The position numbers were made by a program, and so were the translations under genes. A model generated the notes under the pieces. The model saw only the letters and a program-made list of their open reading frames with translations, was not told the DNA's origin and did not search any database. 64,000 nt of DNA from the NCBI GenBank assembly GCA_000648925.1, contig JFHF01000033.1, positions 35,924 through 99,923 on the forward strand, in the 5' to 3' direction. This document shows positions 26,458-35,396 of this stretch, piece by piece; position 1 is the stretch's first letter, and each line of letters starts with the position of its first letter. The stretch is from Caballeronia jiangsuensis (GTDB lineage: Bacteria; Pseudomonadota; Gammaproteobacteria; Burkholderiales; Burkholderiaceae).

Positions 26458-28201
26458 TAAAAAACGCGATTCTCATGACGCAAATGCGCATTCTATAGCG
26501 CCTGGAATATTGGAGCTGTGTGAGCAAAAACACGATAAATCTTACAATTTCTTATTCGAAGGTCTTGAGTTCGGCGAGCAGGAAACGCCGTGGAACCTCA
26601 ACGTGTTGCTTTACCGTGGCGGCGCGGGGACGAATATTCGAGTTGGCCAGGCGCTAATCGAAAGCGGGGCACTTGGTGGCCCTTTAGACGACCGGTTGCC
26701 GCTTGTACAGGCGCTGCACCAGGAATTCAGCGCCAGAATCACATCCGGCATAAGTAAAGCGTCCATCGCAGGGGAAATTGGGAGTGTGCGAAGTATGTTT
26801 GCGTTCGCTGATGCTGAGAACTTACCTATGACCATGGCGACAGTCACTGCTTCGTATTGTCATTGGGCAGCTTACTTGGTCAGCAGAACTAGGCGGCGCA
26901 ATGGTGCGAAGACCAAACAAAAAACACGCGCCCTCAGTAAGAGTTCCGCCTATTCGATTGGAAGTTCGGTTGGAATCCTGTTGAACAAAATCTTGGAACG
27001 GAAAACTCCTATCCTGGAACTGACTAATATTGAAAGTCCTAAAAGACGTAAACGCCCCATCGGTCGACAGGCAGAGAGGCAAAATCTGGCAGACACTTTC
27101 GCTTTTGGTCACTTGCTCACCGACATATGCGATGCCCTGACAATTAAAACGGTGAAGGATGCTTCGCTACCATTGACTATTTCACTTCGAAGTGGGCTTC
27201 AGGTTGCATTGAAGGAACCGGATACTTGGAGGCAAATGGACCAGACATTGGGGCTCGGGGGGCGCTACGTTCTTGTGAACTGCCGGATTCAAGCGGAGTT
27301 GTGCATGTTCATTGGGCAAACGTCAATGAATATCACGCAAGCCCAGAATCTGCCACTACGACGATTCTTTTACGCAGGCCACATCGACGGTTACCAAGTG
27401 AAAGACCATAAGAACCGTCGGCACGGGCCCGTCCTATTTGAAATATTCAAAGACTACAAACCTCACTTTGAGCGTTATCTTGAATGGCGGCGGACCATAT
27501 TTAAGGATTCAGACCTCCTTTTCCCCCTTATCCACAGACAAGGGACACTGCCAACTACGGAATTCATGCCGCGCGTGCTGAGACAACTTTGCGAACAGGC
27601 AAATGTCGCGTACGTCGTCCCTCGTCAGTTGCGCGGAACCCGAGTGAATTGGCTTTTGCGAAGGACATCGGACGCTGACACCACGTCGGAGTTAGTCCAG
27701 AATACGAAGGAGGTTTTACTGAACATCTATCATCGCCCGAGCGAACAGCGGGCGATGGGCGAGGTCATTCGGTTTTGGAACAAGGTTGACCCGAGCATAG
27801 CTTCCACAGAAGCGGTCGCTCCCGGGGGATGCGATGGTGCCAAACCAGAGCTAAATACGAATACTCCGCGCGGAGCCCCTGCGCCAGACTGTCGACGACC
27901 CTCCGGATGCTTGTGGTGTTCAAATCACAGGGACATCGACACGCTCGATTATGTTTGGGCCTTGGTGTCATTCAAGCATCTCAAAATTATCGAATTGAGC
28001 CGAGGACCAGTTCCAAAAGCAGGAGACGATGCTCCTCCTGCAGAGCTCGTCGTTGCGCGAATCGACGAGAAACTGAGGGGCCTCGCGGAATCTAACGAAC
28101 TGAGACGCGCCTGGGTGGTTGAGGCCGAGACGCGAATTGCGGAGGGAGATTTCCATGTCTCGTTCAGCGACGAAATGCAAGAACTGGAGGATAGCGCATG
28201 A
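26450..28201 (+). CDS. Recombinase-like protein, second gene of integration module
   Basis: Protein of 583 residues. The C-terminal part resembles a tyrosine recombinase: VVPRQLRGTRVNWLLRRT corresponds to box II and LLNIYHRP carries a tyrosine in the expected place. The box I position reads IGQTSMNITQAQNL, with no arginine. A cysteine cluster (DCRRPSGCLWCSNH) near residue 480 may bind zinc. It overlaps both neighbours (8 nt and 4 nt), implying a shared complex. Catalytic competence is doubtful. Confidence 0.75.
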   Translation: MPDKKRDSHDANAHSIAPGILELCEQKHDKSYNFLFEGLEFGEQETPWNLNVLLYRGGAGTNIRVGQALIESGALGGPLDDRLPLVQALHQEFSARITSGISKASIAGEIGSVRSMFAFADAENLPMTMATVTASYCHWAAYLVSRTRRRNGAKTKQKTRALSKSSAYSIGSSVGILLNKILERKTPILELTNIESPKRRKRPIGRQAERQNLADTFAFGHLLTDICDALTIKTVKDASLPLTISLRSGLQVALKEPDTWRQMDQTLGLGGRYVLVNCRIQAELCMFIGQTSMNITQAQNLPLRRFFYAGHIDGYQVKDHKNRRHGPVLFEIFKDYKPHFERYLEWRRTIFKDSDLLFPLIHRQGTLPTTEFMPRVLRQLCEQANVAYVVPRQLRGTRVNWLLRRTSDADTTSELVQNTKEVLLNIYHRPSEQRAMGEVIRFWNKVDPSIASTEAVAPGGCDGAKPELNTNTPRGAPAPDCRRPSGCLWCSNHRDIDTLDYVWALVSFKHLKIIELSRGPVPKAGDDAPPAELVVARIDEKLRGLAESNELRRAWVVEAETRIAEGDFHVSFSDEMQELEDSA

Positions 28202-30258
28202 CTTTCTCGACCGTGGAGTTATCGCTAAAGATTACCAGCGATTTGGTTGGTGCCGGTGCTTCCGTGCGACCGCCGTCCTGGCCGCCGCCCCGCGATTGGG
28301 TAGTTAGTCTAGACCAACATGGAAATCCGTTGTCGAGATGGGGAGACCCGATTTGGGACTTTTCAATCTGGGCAGGCAAACCTTTCTCGCTCGAGCTCAC
28401 CAGGACGCCTGGGAAGGTTGGTACAGAGTTGAATCCTAGAAACCAATACATTTTGCGGATGGCGACGACTTGGTTGGTTTGGGGGCCACAAGGGGCGGGC
28501 ACCTTCAATACGCTAAATGACCGATTCAAGCTCCTTCGTCGGGTCATCACCATCTGCAACCGGAATGAGACTGATACTAGCCACCTTTCGAGATTCCCCG
28601 TCCTCATTAATGCGATTGCCGACGCAATCACTGCAGAAAATTCGAGAAAGGTGCTACTTTTCGTTTTCGACCGACTTCATCGCGCACGCGGGCCTCTAGG
28701 CTTCGAGTTGCTAGATGAGGCTGGAATGCGCCAACTATCCCAAATTTTCTCTCAATCCAATTATCGGGACCCGGAGCAAACGGCCTACATTCCGGCCAGG
28801 ATTTGGACGTATCAAGTGACACGTTTGCGCGAGTGCCTTGACGACTTCATCGCTCATCAAAATGAGTTCGAAGCCTGTTTCGCATTTTGCGTTGACGCAT
28901 ATAGACACAACTTTGGTTCGCTCTCAGCGGCAGTTGGCAACCATGATAATGAAACAAAGTTGGCAGGAAGAAATCCTTTCAAACGCGGTTGCAAGGATGC
29001 TGGAAAACGAAATGGTTGTAAGTTCTATGGTAAATTCGAAGATACTGCTAAGAAATTTGGCGTAGTCGAAATTCTGCAAAAGTGGGTGCGAACCCCAACG
29101 GGCCAGCTCAATATCACTCAGTTCTCTTCCTATCTTTCACTCATTCAGCACGTCGGCCTTGCATACGTCGGAAATTTCACACTTCAACGTATGGATGAGT
29201 TCGCGGAACTGCTTTCTGACTGCCTCGAATGGGAAGAAGACCCTTCATTAGGTTGGATTCCAACGATTTGTGGTCCGACAACTAAAACGGACCGAGATAG
29301 CGATGCTCGTTGGCCGACAAGTCCCAGCGTTGAAGTAGCGGTGCGCGCACTGACGTCCGTGTCAAAAATGCGCCTTACATGTGGCATCGAATCGAAATTG
29401 GCTGTTTGCAGGGAACAGGATGCGACGATTTTTCCTCTACTTACCCATTCGTTCGAGCCATGGTCGGCGAATAAGGCTCGCACAAATTATTCCGTTCGTC
29501 CTGCTCTTGGAAGCTATGGCTTGGTCATGAAAAAGTATCCACGTTTGTTTGACGTGGAAAGAATGCGAATTACACAGGAGGACCTTGATACGGCACGTCT
29601 ATTTACACCGAATATCAATAAAAACGGGAGCTTCTCTGTTGGCAAAGTATGGCCGCTTGCTTATCATCAAAATCGCCGGACCGTATCGGTGAACATGTTC
29701 GCCAGTGGTCTTCTGAGCGACGGTTCTATGCAGGTCATCCTGAAGCATTTGACGCTGCTCCAGAGTCGATATTATGGAAAAAACTTCAGTCGACTTAGGT
29801 TCCATCACGAGTGGGAGGAGGTCACTATTTCTGCGCGGTATGAGGTGATGGCGAAGCAGCTGCAAACCCTTACGGAAGAGCGATATATTTCTCCTTATGG
29901 CGAAGCATTTAAATCCGAGATGATTCTTAACCTTGTGGGGCAAAAAGATTTCGACCATCTCGTCAAAGAAGGCGCCAAAGGAAAGGTGATGTTTCGGGCC
30001 ATTCGCCTAGGCGGATGCACAAACCGTGACAACTGCAGTTATGGCGGGATTGAGTCCATCTCGCGTTGCACTGGAGGCGACGGCGACAAGCCTTGCCCGA
30101 AAGTGATTTACGACAGGATGAAGCGACCATCGGCGCAACGACAGCTTGACGCCGTCGAGCGGAAGCTGAAGAGTGCTCAAGCAAACAGTCACCGTGCGCG
30201 GGCTCTGGAAGCCGAGGCACAAGGACTAAGGAACTTTCTTAATGACACAAAAGAATGA
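28198..30258 (+). CDS. Large protein with Cys cluster, third gene of integration module
   Basis: Protein of 686 residues with no clear recombinase active site that I can find. Near residue 605 a cysteine-rich stretch (GGCTNRDNCSYGG, then RCTGGDGDKPCPK) suggests a zinc-binding site. A C-terminal coiled coil follows (AVERKLKSAQANSHRARALEAEA). Start overlaps the previous stop (ATGA) and the end overlaps the next gene by 17 nt. In multi-gene recombinase modules such proteins are needed with the recombinase; that role is inferred from the operon. Confidence 0.65.
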   Translation: MTFSTVELSLKITSDLVGAGASVRPPSWPPPRDWVVSLDQHGNPLSRWGDPIWDFSIWAGKPFSLELTRTPGKVGTELNPRNQYILRMATTWLVWGPQGAGTFNTLNDRFKLLRRVITICNRNETDTSHLSRFPVLINAIADAITAENSRKVLLFVFDRLHRARGPLGFELLDEAGMRQLSQIFSQSNYRDPEQTAYIPARIWTYQVTRLRECLDDFIAHQNEFEACFAFCVDAYRHNFGSLSAAVGNHDNETKLAGRNPFKRGCKDAGKRNGCKFYGKFEDTAKKFGVVEILQKWVRTPTGQLNITQFSSYLSLIQHVGLAYVGNFTLQRMDEFAELLSDCLEWEEDPSLGWIPTICGPTTKTDRDSDARWPTSPSVEVAVRALTSVSKMRLTCGIESKLAVCREQDATIFPLLTHSFEPWSANKARTNYSVRPALGSYGLVMKKYPRLFDVERMRITQEDLDTARLFTPNINKNGSFSVGKVWPLAYHQNRRTVSVNMFASGLLSDGSMQVILKHLTLLQSRYYGKNFSRLRFHHEWEEVTISARYEVMAKQLQTLTEERYISPYGEAFKSEMILNLVGQKDFDHLVKEGAKGKVMFRAIRLGGCTNRDNCSYGGIESISRCTGGDGDKPCPKVIYDRMKRPSAQRQLDAVERKLKSAQANSHRARALEAEAQGLRNFLNDTKE

Positions 30259-30658
30259 AACAGCTGAGGAGATGTACCGCGCTGCCTTTGAACGACTTAA
30301 AGAGGGCAAGACTATTGTCCTCCCGCGCGGAACCCCGGTTACTCAGAATAACGTGGCAAGGGAGGCTGATAGGAAACCCGACGCATTTAAGCTTGCACGC
30401 TATCCGAGATTGATTCGAGAGATTAAGGCGTACATAGAATTTACGTCTCATCAGAACCAGCATAGGGAGAAGCGCCAGGCGGGACGACATGAACGGCAGG
30501 ACCACAAGGCCCAGGTCGCTAAGTACAAGAAGCAGCGTGACGCAGCACAGTCGAAATTGGCGAGTGCTCATCTTTCAATACTTAATCTTCTTCAAGAGAA
30601 CGCGGAACTTAAACGGAAACTGATTGCCTATTTGCCGCCACCAACGCCACTCGGTTAA
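30242..30658 (+). CDS. Small HTH/coiled-coil protein, fourth gene of integration module
   Basis: Protein of 138 residues. The N-terminal half looks like a helix-turn-helix (TPVTQNNVAREADRKPDAFKL). The C-terminal half is a coiled coil (YKKQRDAAQSKLASAHLSILNLLQENAELKRKL). This layout matches the small partner in Tn554-type modules (TnpC/DUF6262-like). It overlaps the third gene by 17 nt. It probably binds DNA at the island ends or modulates the recombinase; that is inferred. Confidence 0.65.
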   Translation: MTQKNETAEEMYRAAFERLKEGKTIVLPRGTPVTQNNVAREADRKPDAFKLARYPRLIREIKAYIEFTSHQNQHREKRQAGRHERQDHKAQVAKYKKQRDAAQSKLASAHLSILNLLQENAELKRKLIAYLPPPTPLG

Positions 30659-31294
30659 TTTCGGCGGTAGCGGGTTATGCGTCGGTACGCGAGCCGCTTC
30701 ACGCGCACGCGCGCCGAGATTACACTCAGCGTCAAGCCTGTTTGACCCGACAGCACGTCGGGTCCTTCCGACGTCGCCGCACCCGGGTTGTTAGGCCTTC
30801 ACCATGCAGCAGTTGTTCAGCCTACTTGTCCTTCGGCGGTTCATGACGTTGAATCGCGGGCTATCTAACAACATCGCCAAGTGGGTCCAAGCAATATTGC
30901 ACACTGGCGATAATACGGCGGCCGATGCGGGGCGTGGCATGTCGTATAGGCGTACGGCTCGGAATGCTGGACCGCAGACGCAAGAAGCTCTCGATGCTGC
31001 AGCGTAATGTATGGAGGGCGACCAAAAATGGAGATACTGCTCACACATCGGGCCGGCAGCCTGATACTAGCTCGCGGGCCGCACTGCCGTTTGGAAATAC
31101 TGCGACTCTACCCTTGCCAAAGCGCGTCGCGAAGCTACAGCTCTAGCCCGCGACTCCCGCCGTCTCGTGGAAGGGTGGCTCTGGAATAGCATCGAGGGAA
31201 GAGCCAGCAACGATGAGTCTTTCGAGTGCCTTCTTTATGCTTCAGATGAGAGGTGTCGCGACGGGAATGCGAGGCGCGATATTGACGAGACCAC
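30659..31294. other. Gene-poor stretch after the integration module
   Basis: No convincing gene. A reverse palindrome GACCCGAC / GTCGGGTC with a 5-nt loop (30744-30764) lies 86 bp after the last recombinase-module gene. It could end that transcript, although no T-run follows. Open frames here have no ribosome sites; one at 31100-31300 overlaps the XRE gene antisense and may be decayed coding sequence. Confidence 0.45.
30744..30764. terminator. Hairpin after the integration module
   Basis: An 8-bp perfect stem GACCCGAC/GTCGGGTC closes a 5-nt loop. It is terminator-like but followed by CTTCCG rather than a T-run, so termination is uncertain. Confidence 0.4.
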
Positions 31295-31588
31295 TCATTC
31301 GGAACTTTTTGAGGACCTTTCCAGCGAACTCTGCGTCTTTGGTGCAAGTGCCGCCGGCGACAAAAGCATCTGTGGGTCCAAACCGAGCGCTTCAGCAATC
31401 CTCTGAACGTTGTCAATGGTGATGTTCGTCACACCCCGCTCTACTTGGGAAATGTAGGAGCGGTGGAAGCCGCATTTATCGCTCAAAGCTTCCTGCGAAA
31501 GCGCTTGGTCCTCTCTCGCTGAGCGCAGGTTCTTTGCTAAGCGTTCGCGTAGCCAAGGGTCAAGTGGTTTCTTTTCAATTTCGTCCAT
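31295..31588 (-). CDS. XRE-family transcriptional regulator
   Basis: DNA-binding protein of 97 residues with a complete HTH_3 domain: LAKNLRSAREDQALSQEALSDKCGFHRSYISQVERGVTNITIDNVQRIAEALGLDP. It ends in a short Ser/Lys-rich tail. It is the only regulator between the recombinase module and the cargo. Three ACATCTAC iterons lie 44-81 bp upstream of its start, so it probably represses itself and possibly the divergent genes. Confidence 0.88.
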   Translation of the reverse strand: MDEIEKKPLDPWLRERLAKNLRSAREDQALSQEALSDKCGFHRSYISQVERGVTNITIDNVQRIAEALGLDPQMLLSPAALAPKTQSSLERSSKSSE

Positions 31589-31631
31589 GGCGGACGATAG
31601 ACGGCGCGAGACGTATTCGTCTACCGCTTAA

Positions 31632-31669
31632 ACATCTACTTTGTTTACATCTACTGTGTATACATCTAC
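31632..31669. promoter_or_regulatory. Three iterons, candidate operator of the XRE regulator
   Basis: The octamer ACATCTAC occurs at 31632-31639, 31647-31654 and 31662-31669, exactly 15 bp apart. The last two copies are preceded by TGTNTAC-like bases. They lie upstream of the XRE gene (start 31588, reverse strand) and about 150 bp before the next forward gene. Confidence 0.7.
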
Positions 31670-31820
31670 AATCGGCTCAGAGGTAATGTAGGCACCGGGA
31701 AATACGTGGCAGACGCGTCCGTTCGTCATGATTTTTTCCGTCTTGTTAACAATGGTGGTGTGACCTTCCGCCGGGAAGCTTTTCAATTCTTCGCGGCCCA
31801 GTCACCGAGAGAGACGTAAG

Positions 31821-32451
31821 ATGCTGCTCCTATTTTTCTGCTCGAACCACACACTTCCGCTGTCAGCGCCGCCGGCAGCAGACATGATTGAAGGTCGCTC
31901 TCGGCCCGTCTGTGACGAACGCCTAGCGCGCTGCCTTGCTTCATATCCAGGGGTGTTCGGTGTTCTCGCGACAAGGTTGAGCCCCGACCTTATCTTAGGG
32001 GAAGCCCAAGCTGGGTTCGGCCCCTCCGGGTCTCGCATCATGATGTTCGTGCACCCCCAAGCGGAATCTCCGTACCAGTTCGTGAGCGACTTCTTGGGCG
32101 CTCGCAACGTCAGTTGGATTGCGCTCGCGGAAAGCCGGGAATCATTTCCCGCCACACTGCAGCATCGCGTCGTCGAACTCGACGTCAATCGAGACGAACT
32201 TGAAAGGGCTTGCTCCGAACTGGACCGCCTCCTTTCCGCAGCAGGGAAGGACGCAACTACTGTTGGTACCTCCGACGAGATGTTCCATGTGTTTGTTGAC
32301 CGCCCCGAGTCTCTTCTCTATAAAGCACGGCGCACGCTTCGAAATCGACTACCCACGGAAGATTTGGAGGCTCCTGGTGAACATAGGAGACGACGGCATT
32401 CAGTGGCCATACCTCGACGAACTCGTGAGGAAGGCTGATGAACTCATTTAA
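31821..32451 (+). pseudogene. Unrecognised gene with a frameshift
   Basis: The frame starting at ATG 31821 (after GAGAGACGTAAG) reads sensibly to about DEMFHVFVDRPES (near 32310) and then turns Arg-rich. The +1-shifted frame then reads convincingly from about 32320 to the TAA at 32451 (GARFEIDYPRKIWRLLVNIG, ending PYLDELVRKADELI). Together they would make a protein of roughly 209 residues. No family is recognised. The break may be a real mutation, a sequencing error or programmed frameshifting. Confidence 0.55.
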
Positions 32452-32544
32452 GCCGCAAGGCGCGAGGGCCATAGAGGGTCTCTTTTTCGATACATGTAGG
32501 CGTGGGACCACAGTTACGGAAACGTGTTGGAGGGTGACTATCTA

Positions 32545-32853
32545 ATGAGAGTCCGTGAGCTCATTGACAAGTTGCGAGTCGCTGACCCGAGCAGTGTCGT
32601 GCTGTTCCTAGAAAACTATGCGGACGTCAGTGAATCCGACGAGATTCGGTACGGTCTCGTTCCTCGAACGCCGTGGATGCGCGAGACCGGTCGATGCTTT
32701 GGAGAAGCCTACGACGTGCGCCTCCCCGAGAGAGAAATCGAGGCCGAGCCTGGGCGTACGGATGTTGTGCAAATACGAGAGCCGGTTGTCATTCTGTCGA
32801 ATGGCCTGACAAACATTCGATTCAATGGTGGGAAGTACGATTTGTCGCCTTGA
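32545..32853 (+). CDS. Small hypothetical protein
   Basis: Acidic protein of 102 residues starting MRVRELIDKLRVADPSSVVLFLENYADVSESDEI, with a C-terminal stretch VVILSNGLTNIRFNGGKYDLSP. The ATG at 32545 has GGAGGG upstream, better than an in-frame start at 32524. No family recognised. It lies in a run of same-strand small genes (31.8-34.8 kb) that may act together. Confidence 0.6.
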   Translation: MRVRELIDKLRVADPSSVVLFLENYADVSESDEIRYGLVPRTPWMRETGRCFGEAYDVRLPEREIEAEPGRTDVVQIREPVVILSNGLTNIRFNGGKYDLSP

Positions 32854-32904
32854 GCATTTACGTCTGTTTTTCCTGCCGTCAACTATCCGGGAAAGGAAAT
32901 GACT

Positions 32905-33966
32905 ATGCCGAGTGAACGAGCGGTGTCCTTGATACGAGCATATGACTTGCTCTCGAGCTTGGCGGCGCTTAAAGAGCCCGATGACGTCGCCGTGCTTCGC
33001 TCGAAGGCCGTGAGTGTGCTTCGCCATTACCCGGACGAAGGAATGATTGAAGCCATCGCAGCCGAATCGAAGTGGCTGCAGATGGATGACGCCGCTGCCG
33101 AATGGCCGGCGTCGCTAACGAGGAAAGTATCGCTGCCACCCTTGCCGTCGTCCGCACCCGACGACTCTCTACTCCATGAGAGCTTCTTCGAGGAATTCCG
33201 TCAACGCGAACTCGAGAACTTGGGAGCAAAGATTCAACGCGGCGAACTTCTCTCAGCCGAGGAATTTCGGCGACGCCTCAAAGCCTCGAGTGAAGCTTTG
33301 CGGCATCTGATTGTGGAGGGGAGTGTGTTCGCTATTGACGTTGACGGGCTATGTTACTTCCCGTCTCTGTTAGTCGACCAGCGCTACGACAGAGAGCGCC
33401 TGTTCTCAATTTGCCGCATCATCTGGCCTGCGCATCCCACCGTTCGACTGCATTTCCTGACGTCGAGGCGGGGAAATCTGGGCGGCCTGACTCCGCTTGA
33501 GTGCCTCGAAGATAAGAAGAGGTATCGGTTGCTGAGGAGTATGGCTTGGGCAGAAGCGGCAGACTCGTACCGAACGGTTATCAACGCCTACCCAGGCTTG
33601 CATGATACAGAGCCAAGCGATGTATCGCCGTCGTACTCAGTCGCCGCCGACGTTGACCCGCGACTGGGATTCTGGAAAAGAGGCCTTCGGACCTTGAGGG
33701 ACCATGGGTTCACTGGCGTATTCCCGCCATACGAGCAATTGCGCGAAGCGACCATTTTCATCTCGCAGATAAGGGGAGGTTCGACGACAGCAGACGAGGG
33801 GGCAAAGTTGAGCCTCTCAATCGACGGCAGTTATGCGAGCGTGAACGTCGAGCGATTTGTGTCTAAGGAAGGCCAATACCTCCGAGTTCCTCTTACAGGC
33901 ACCGAAACCATCGAGGACTCGATGCGGGCGATATTTCGAGAGTTATGGAACCGAGGTGCACGGTGA
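32905..33966 (+). CDS. Hypothetical protein with MbcA/ParS/Xre antitoxin-like segment
   Basis: Protein of 353 residues (355 if the ATG at 32899 is used; AAGGAA is better spaced for 32905). Around residues 135-210, the stretch VFAIDVDGLCYFPSLLVD followed by HFLTSRRGNLGGLTPLECL resembles the toxin-binding domain of MbcA/ParS/Xre antitoxins, which carries a similar LGGRTPLEAL motif. A helical N-terminus precedes it. I do not see a RES or other toxin next to it, so its partner may be one of the small neighbours. Identification is moderate at best. Confidence 0.55.
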   Translation: MPSERAVSLIRAYDLLSSLAALKEPDDVAVLRSKAVSVLRHYPDEGMIEAIAAESKWLQMDDAAAEWPASLTRKVSLPPLPSSAPDDSLLHESFFEEFRQRELENLGAKIQRGELLSAEEFRRRLKASSEALRHLIVEGSVFAIDVDGLCYFPSLLVDQRYDRERLFSICRIIWPAHPTVRLHFLTSRRGNLGGLTPLECLEDKKRYRLLRSMAWAEAADSYRTVINAYPGLHDTEPSDVSPSYSVAADVDPRLGFWKRGLRTLRDHGFTGVFPPYEQLREATIFISQIRGGSTTADEGAKLSLSIDGSYASVNVERFVSKEGQYLRVPLTGTETIEDSMRAIFRELWNRGAR

Positions 33967-34034
33967 CGTACGAGCCCAGCAAGGAAGAGGCGAGCCCCAG
34001 AGGACGGGTCGAAGTACGTCTCAGGAGTTTTTCC

Positions 34035-34247
34035 ATGGAATCCGCAACGTCTAGCTCGACGGTACAGGCGAATGGTCCCACGACAACCGTACCCAAGAAG
34101 GTCAGGCATGCACTGCGCCTGGAAAAGGGCATGGCACTGGTGTGGACGGTGAGCCACGACAAAAACGTCGTCGTGAGGGCTCGGTCGCCCTGTCCAGGCG
34201 GGCGTGCTCACGTTGGCACGGCTAGAGAGAAAAAGGCGACCAAGTGA
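34035..34247 (+). CDS. AbrB/SpoVT-like antitoxin or regulator
   Basis: Protein of 70 residues. Its core STVQANGPTTTVPKKVRHAL followed by RLEKGMALVW and VVVRAR aligns with the swapped-hairpin AbrB fold (STVTxKGQxTIPKxVRxxLGL...). ATG 34035 has GGAG 7 nt upstream; a longer frame from 33945 would overlap the previous gene. Such proteins are typical antitoxins of type II pairs. No PemK or PIN toxin follows; the next gene is an unknown of 152 residues. Confidence 0.65.
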   Translation: MESATSSSTVQANGPTTTVPKKVRHALRLEKGMALVWTVSHDKNVVVRARSPCPGGRAHVGTAREKKATK

Positions 34248-34301
34248 TGCTGTCCGAAATTCAGGGGGCACTTGAATTGAAGTATTTCACAAGGGGATAC
34301 G

Positions 34302-34760
34302 ATGAAAGGCAGTATCGACGGTCTGCACATTGCGTGGGAAGCACACGCCTTCTCCGGCAGGCTATGGAATCTAGAACCCCTTTCGGAGCCCCTCTCCATA
34401 TCACGCGGCATGTTCAGCGCCGACATGCAACGGGTCTATCCGTCGGTAGGTCGGTGCCTCCTTGCCGGAATGCTTTCAAACCTGAGCATTCTCGCTCGCT
34501 GGTACTACCCGGCCGAGCCTAGGGCGTGTGCGGAGTCAGTCATGACGGTGTTCGTCTACCGGGTCACCCACCTGGAACGGGAAAACAGAGAATTTGCAGC
34601 ACGGGTACACATCGATTTCCACAACGGATGTGGGTCTGCGTCTATATTCATGGCCGAAGAACAATACGCGTTCATCGACTCAGTGCATTGCCGTGCGTCG
34701 GATGGCGTGTGGGACATCGTCCTAAGGACACTGCGCGAGTTGTTTTCCAGTAATCGTTGA
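34302..34760 (+). CDS. Hypothetical protein next to AbrB-like gene
   Basis: Protein of 152 residues with no family I recognise. It contains mixed alpha/beta segments (MTVFVYRVTHLERENREFAARVHIDFHNGCGSASIFMAEE) and several Trp and Cys residues. AAGGGG precedes the ATG. It lies 54 nt after the AbrB-like gene, so it could be its toxin partner; nothing in the sequence proves this. Confidence 0.55.
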   Translation: MKGSIDGLHIAWEAHAFSGRLWNLEPLSEPLSISRGMFSADMQRVYPSVGRCLLAGMLSNLSILARWYYPAEPRACAESVMTVFVYRVTHLERENREFAARVHIDFHNGCGSASIFMAEEQYAFIDSVHCRASDGVWDIVLRTLRELFSSNR

Positions 34761-34865
34761 AAGGCCTGAGACGGGACGGCTCCGCACCACGAAAGTGGGC
34801 CTATCTACCCAACAGAATATTCATTGGGGTATTGAAGGACGGGCGCACAGTCGACGCTTCGACGC

Positions 34866-35307
34866 TTTGCCGGGATTGTTGACCGCGTAACCAGCGGACA
34901 GTATGACCAGGTCGCAGAACTCTTCGGTGCCGAAATGGGCCCGAATCTGAGGCATGACGGACCGGTCAATCTTGAAGACCTGCCAGGCTTTCAAGATGAC
35001 CGGTAGAAGACTCGACTATTTTTGCTGGACACAAAAGAGGCATGCGACGAAAGCACTCCCGCAGTCAAATATCTCCGCTCGGCTGAGGCTGCGTTATCAC
35101 CTTGGCGACTCGGTTCGAGATGTTGTCTCGTTTGGCTCTACATTCGACGAGGCTGTTGAGCATGTGGCGGTCCCGGAGGCCGATGCCGACTTGTTCAAGA
35201 GTCTATTGCAGTCAGAGTTGACGCATCTTCAGACATACAACTGCGCTCGGTGCCGGCTTTCGATGCAGAACACCCAGGCATGGATTGAGAAGGGACGACC
35301 TCGCTAG
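34866..35307 (+). pseudogene. Decayed gene fragment
   Basis: One frame reads FAGIVDRVTSGQYDQVAELF and then GPVNLEDLPGFQDDR to a TAG at about 35007. It continues as KTRLFLLDTKEACDE to about 35100. After a frame change, the sequence reads LGDSVRDVVSFGSTFDEAVE to the stop at 35307, with a CARC motif near the end. A stop codon plus a frameshift in otherwise protein-like sequence indicate a pseudogene. No family recognised. Confidence 0.5.
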
Positions 35308-35396
35308 CGTCACCTGCGTTGTCGTAGCCGTGCACAGGCTCTACTCGTTCAACAATCCGAAGGGCAATCACCCTAGTCTCCCAGAACCTTCTGCTC

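Noticed and set aside
30744..30764. Palindrome as an island end or replication origin site
   Set aside because: It is single, short and placed right after the integration operon, so a transcription hairpin is a simpler reading.
31100..31406. Forward frame (…LVEGWLWNSIEGRASNDE…) overlapping the XRE gene
   Set aside because: It has no ATG or ribosome site and runs antisense through a clear HTH gene. Decayed coding sequence is possible but unsupported.
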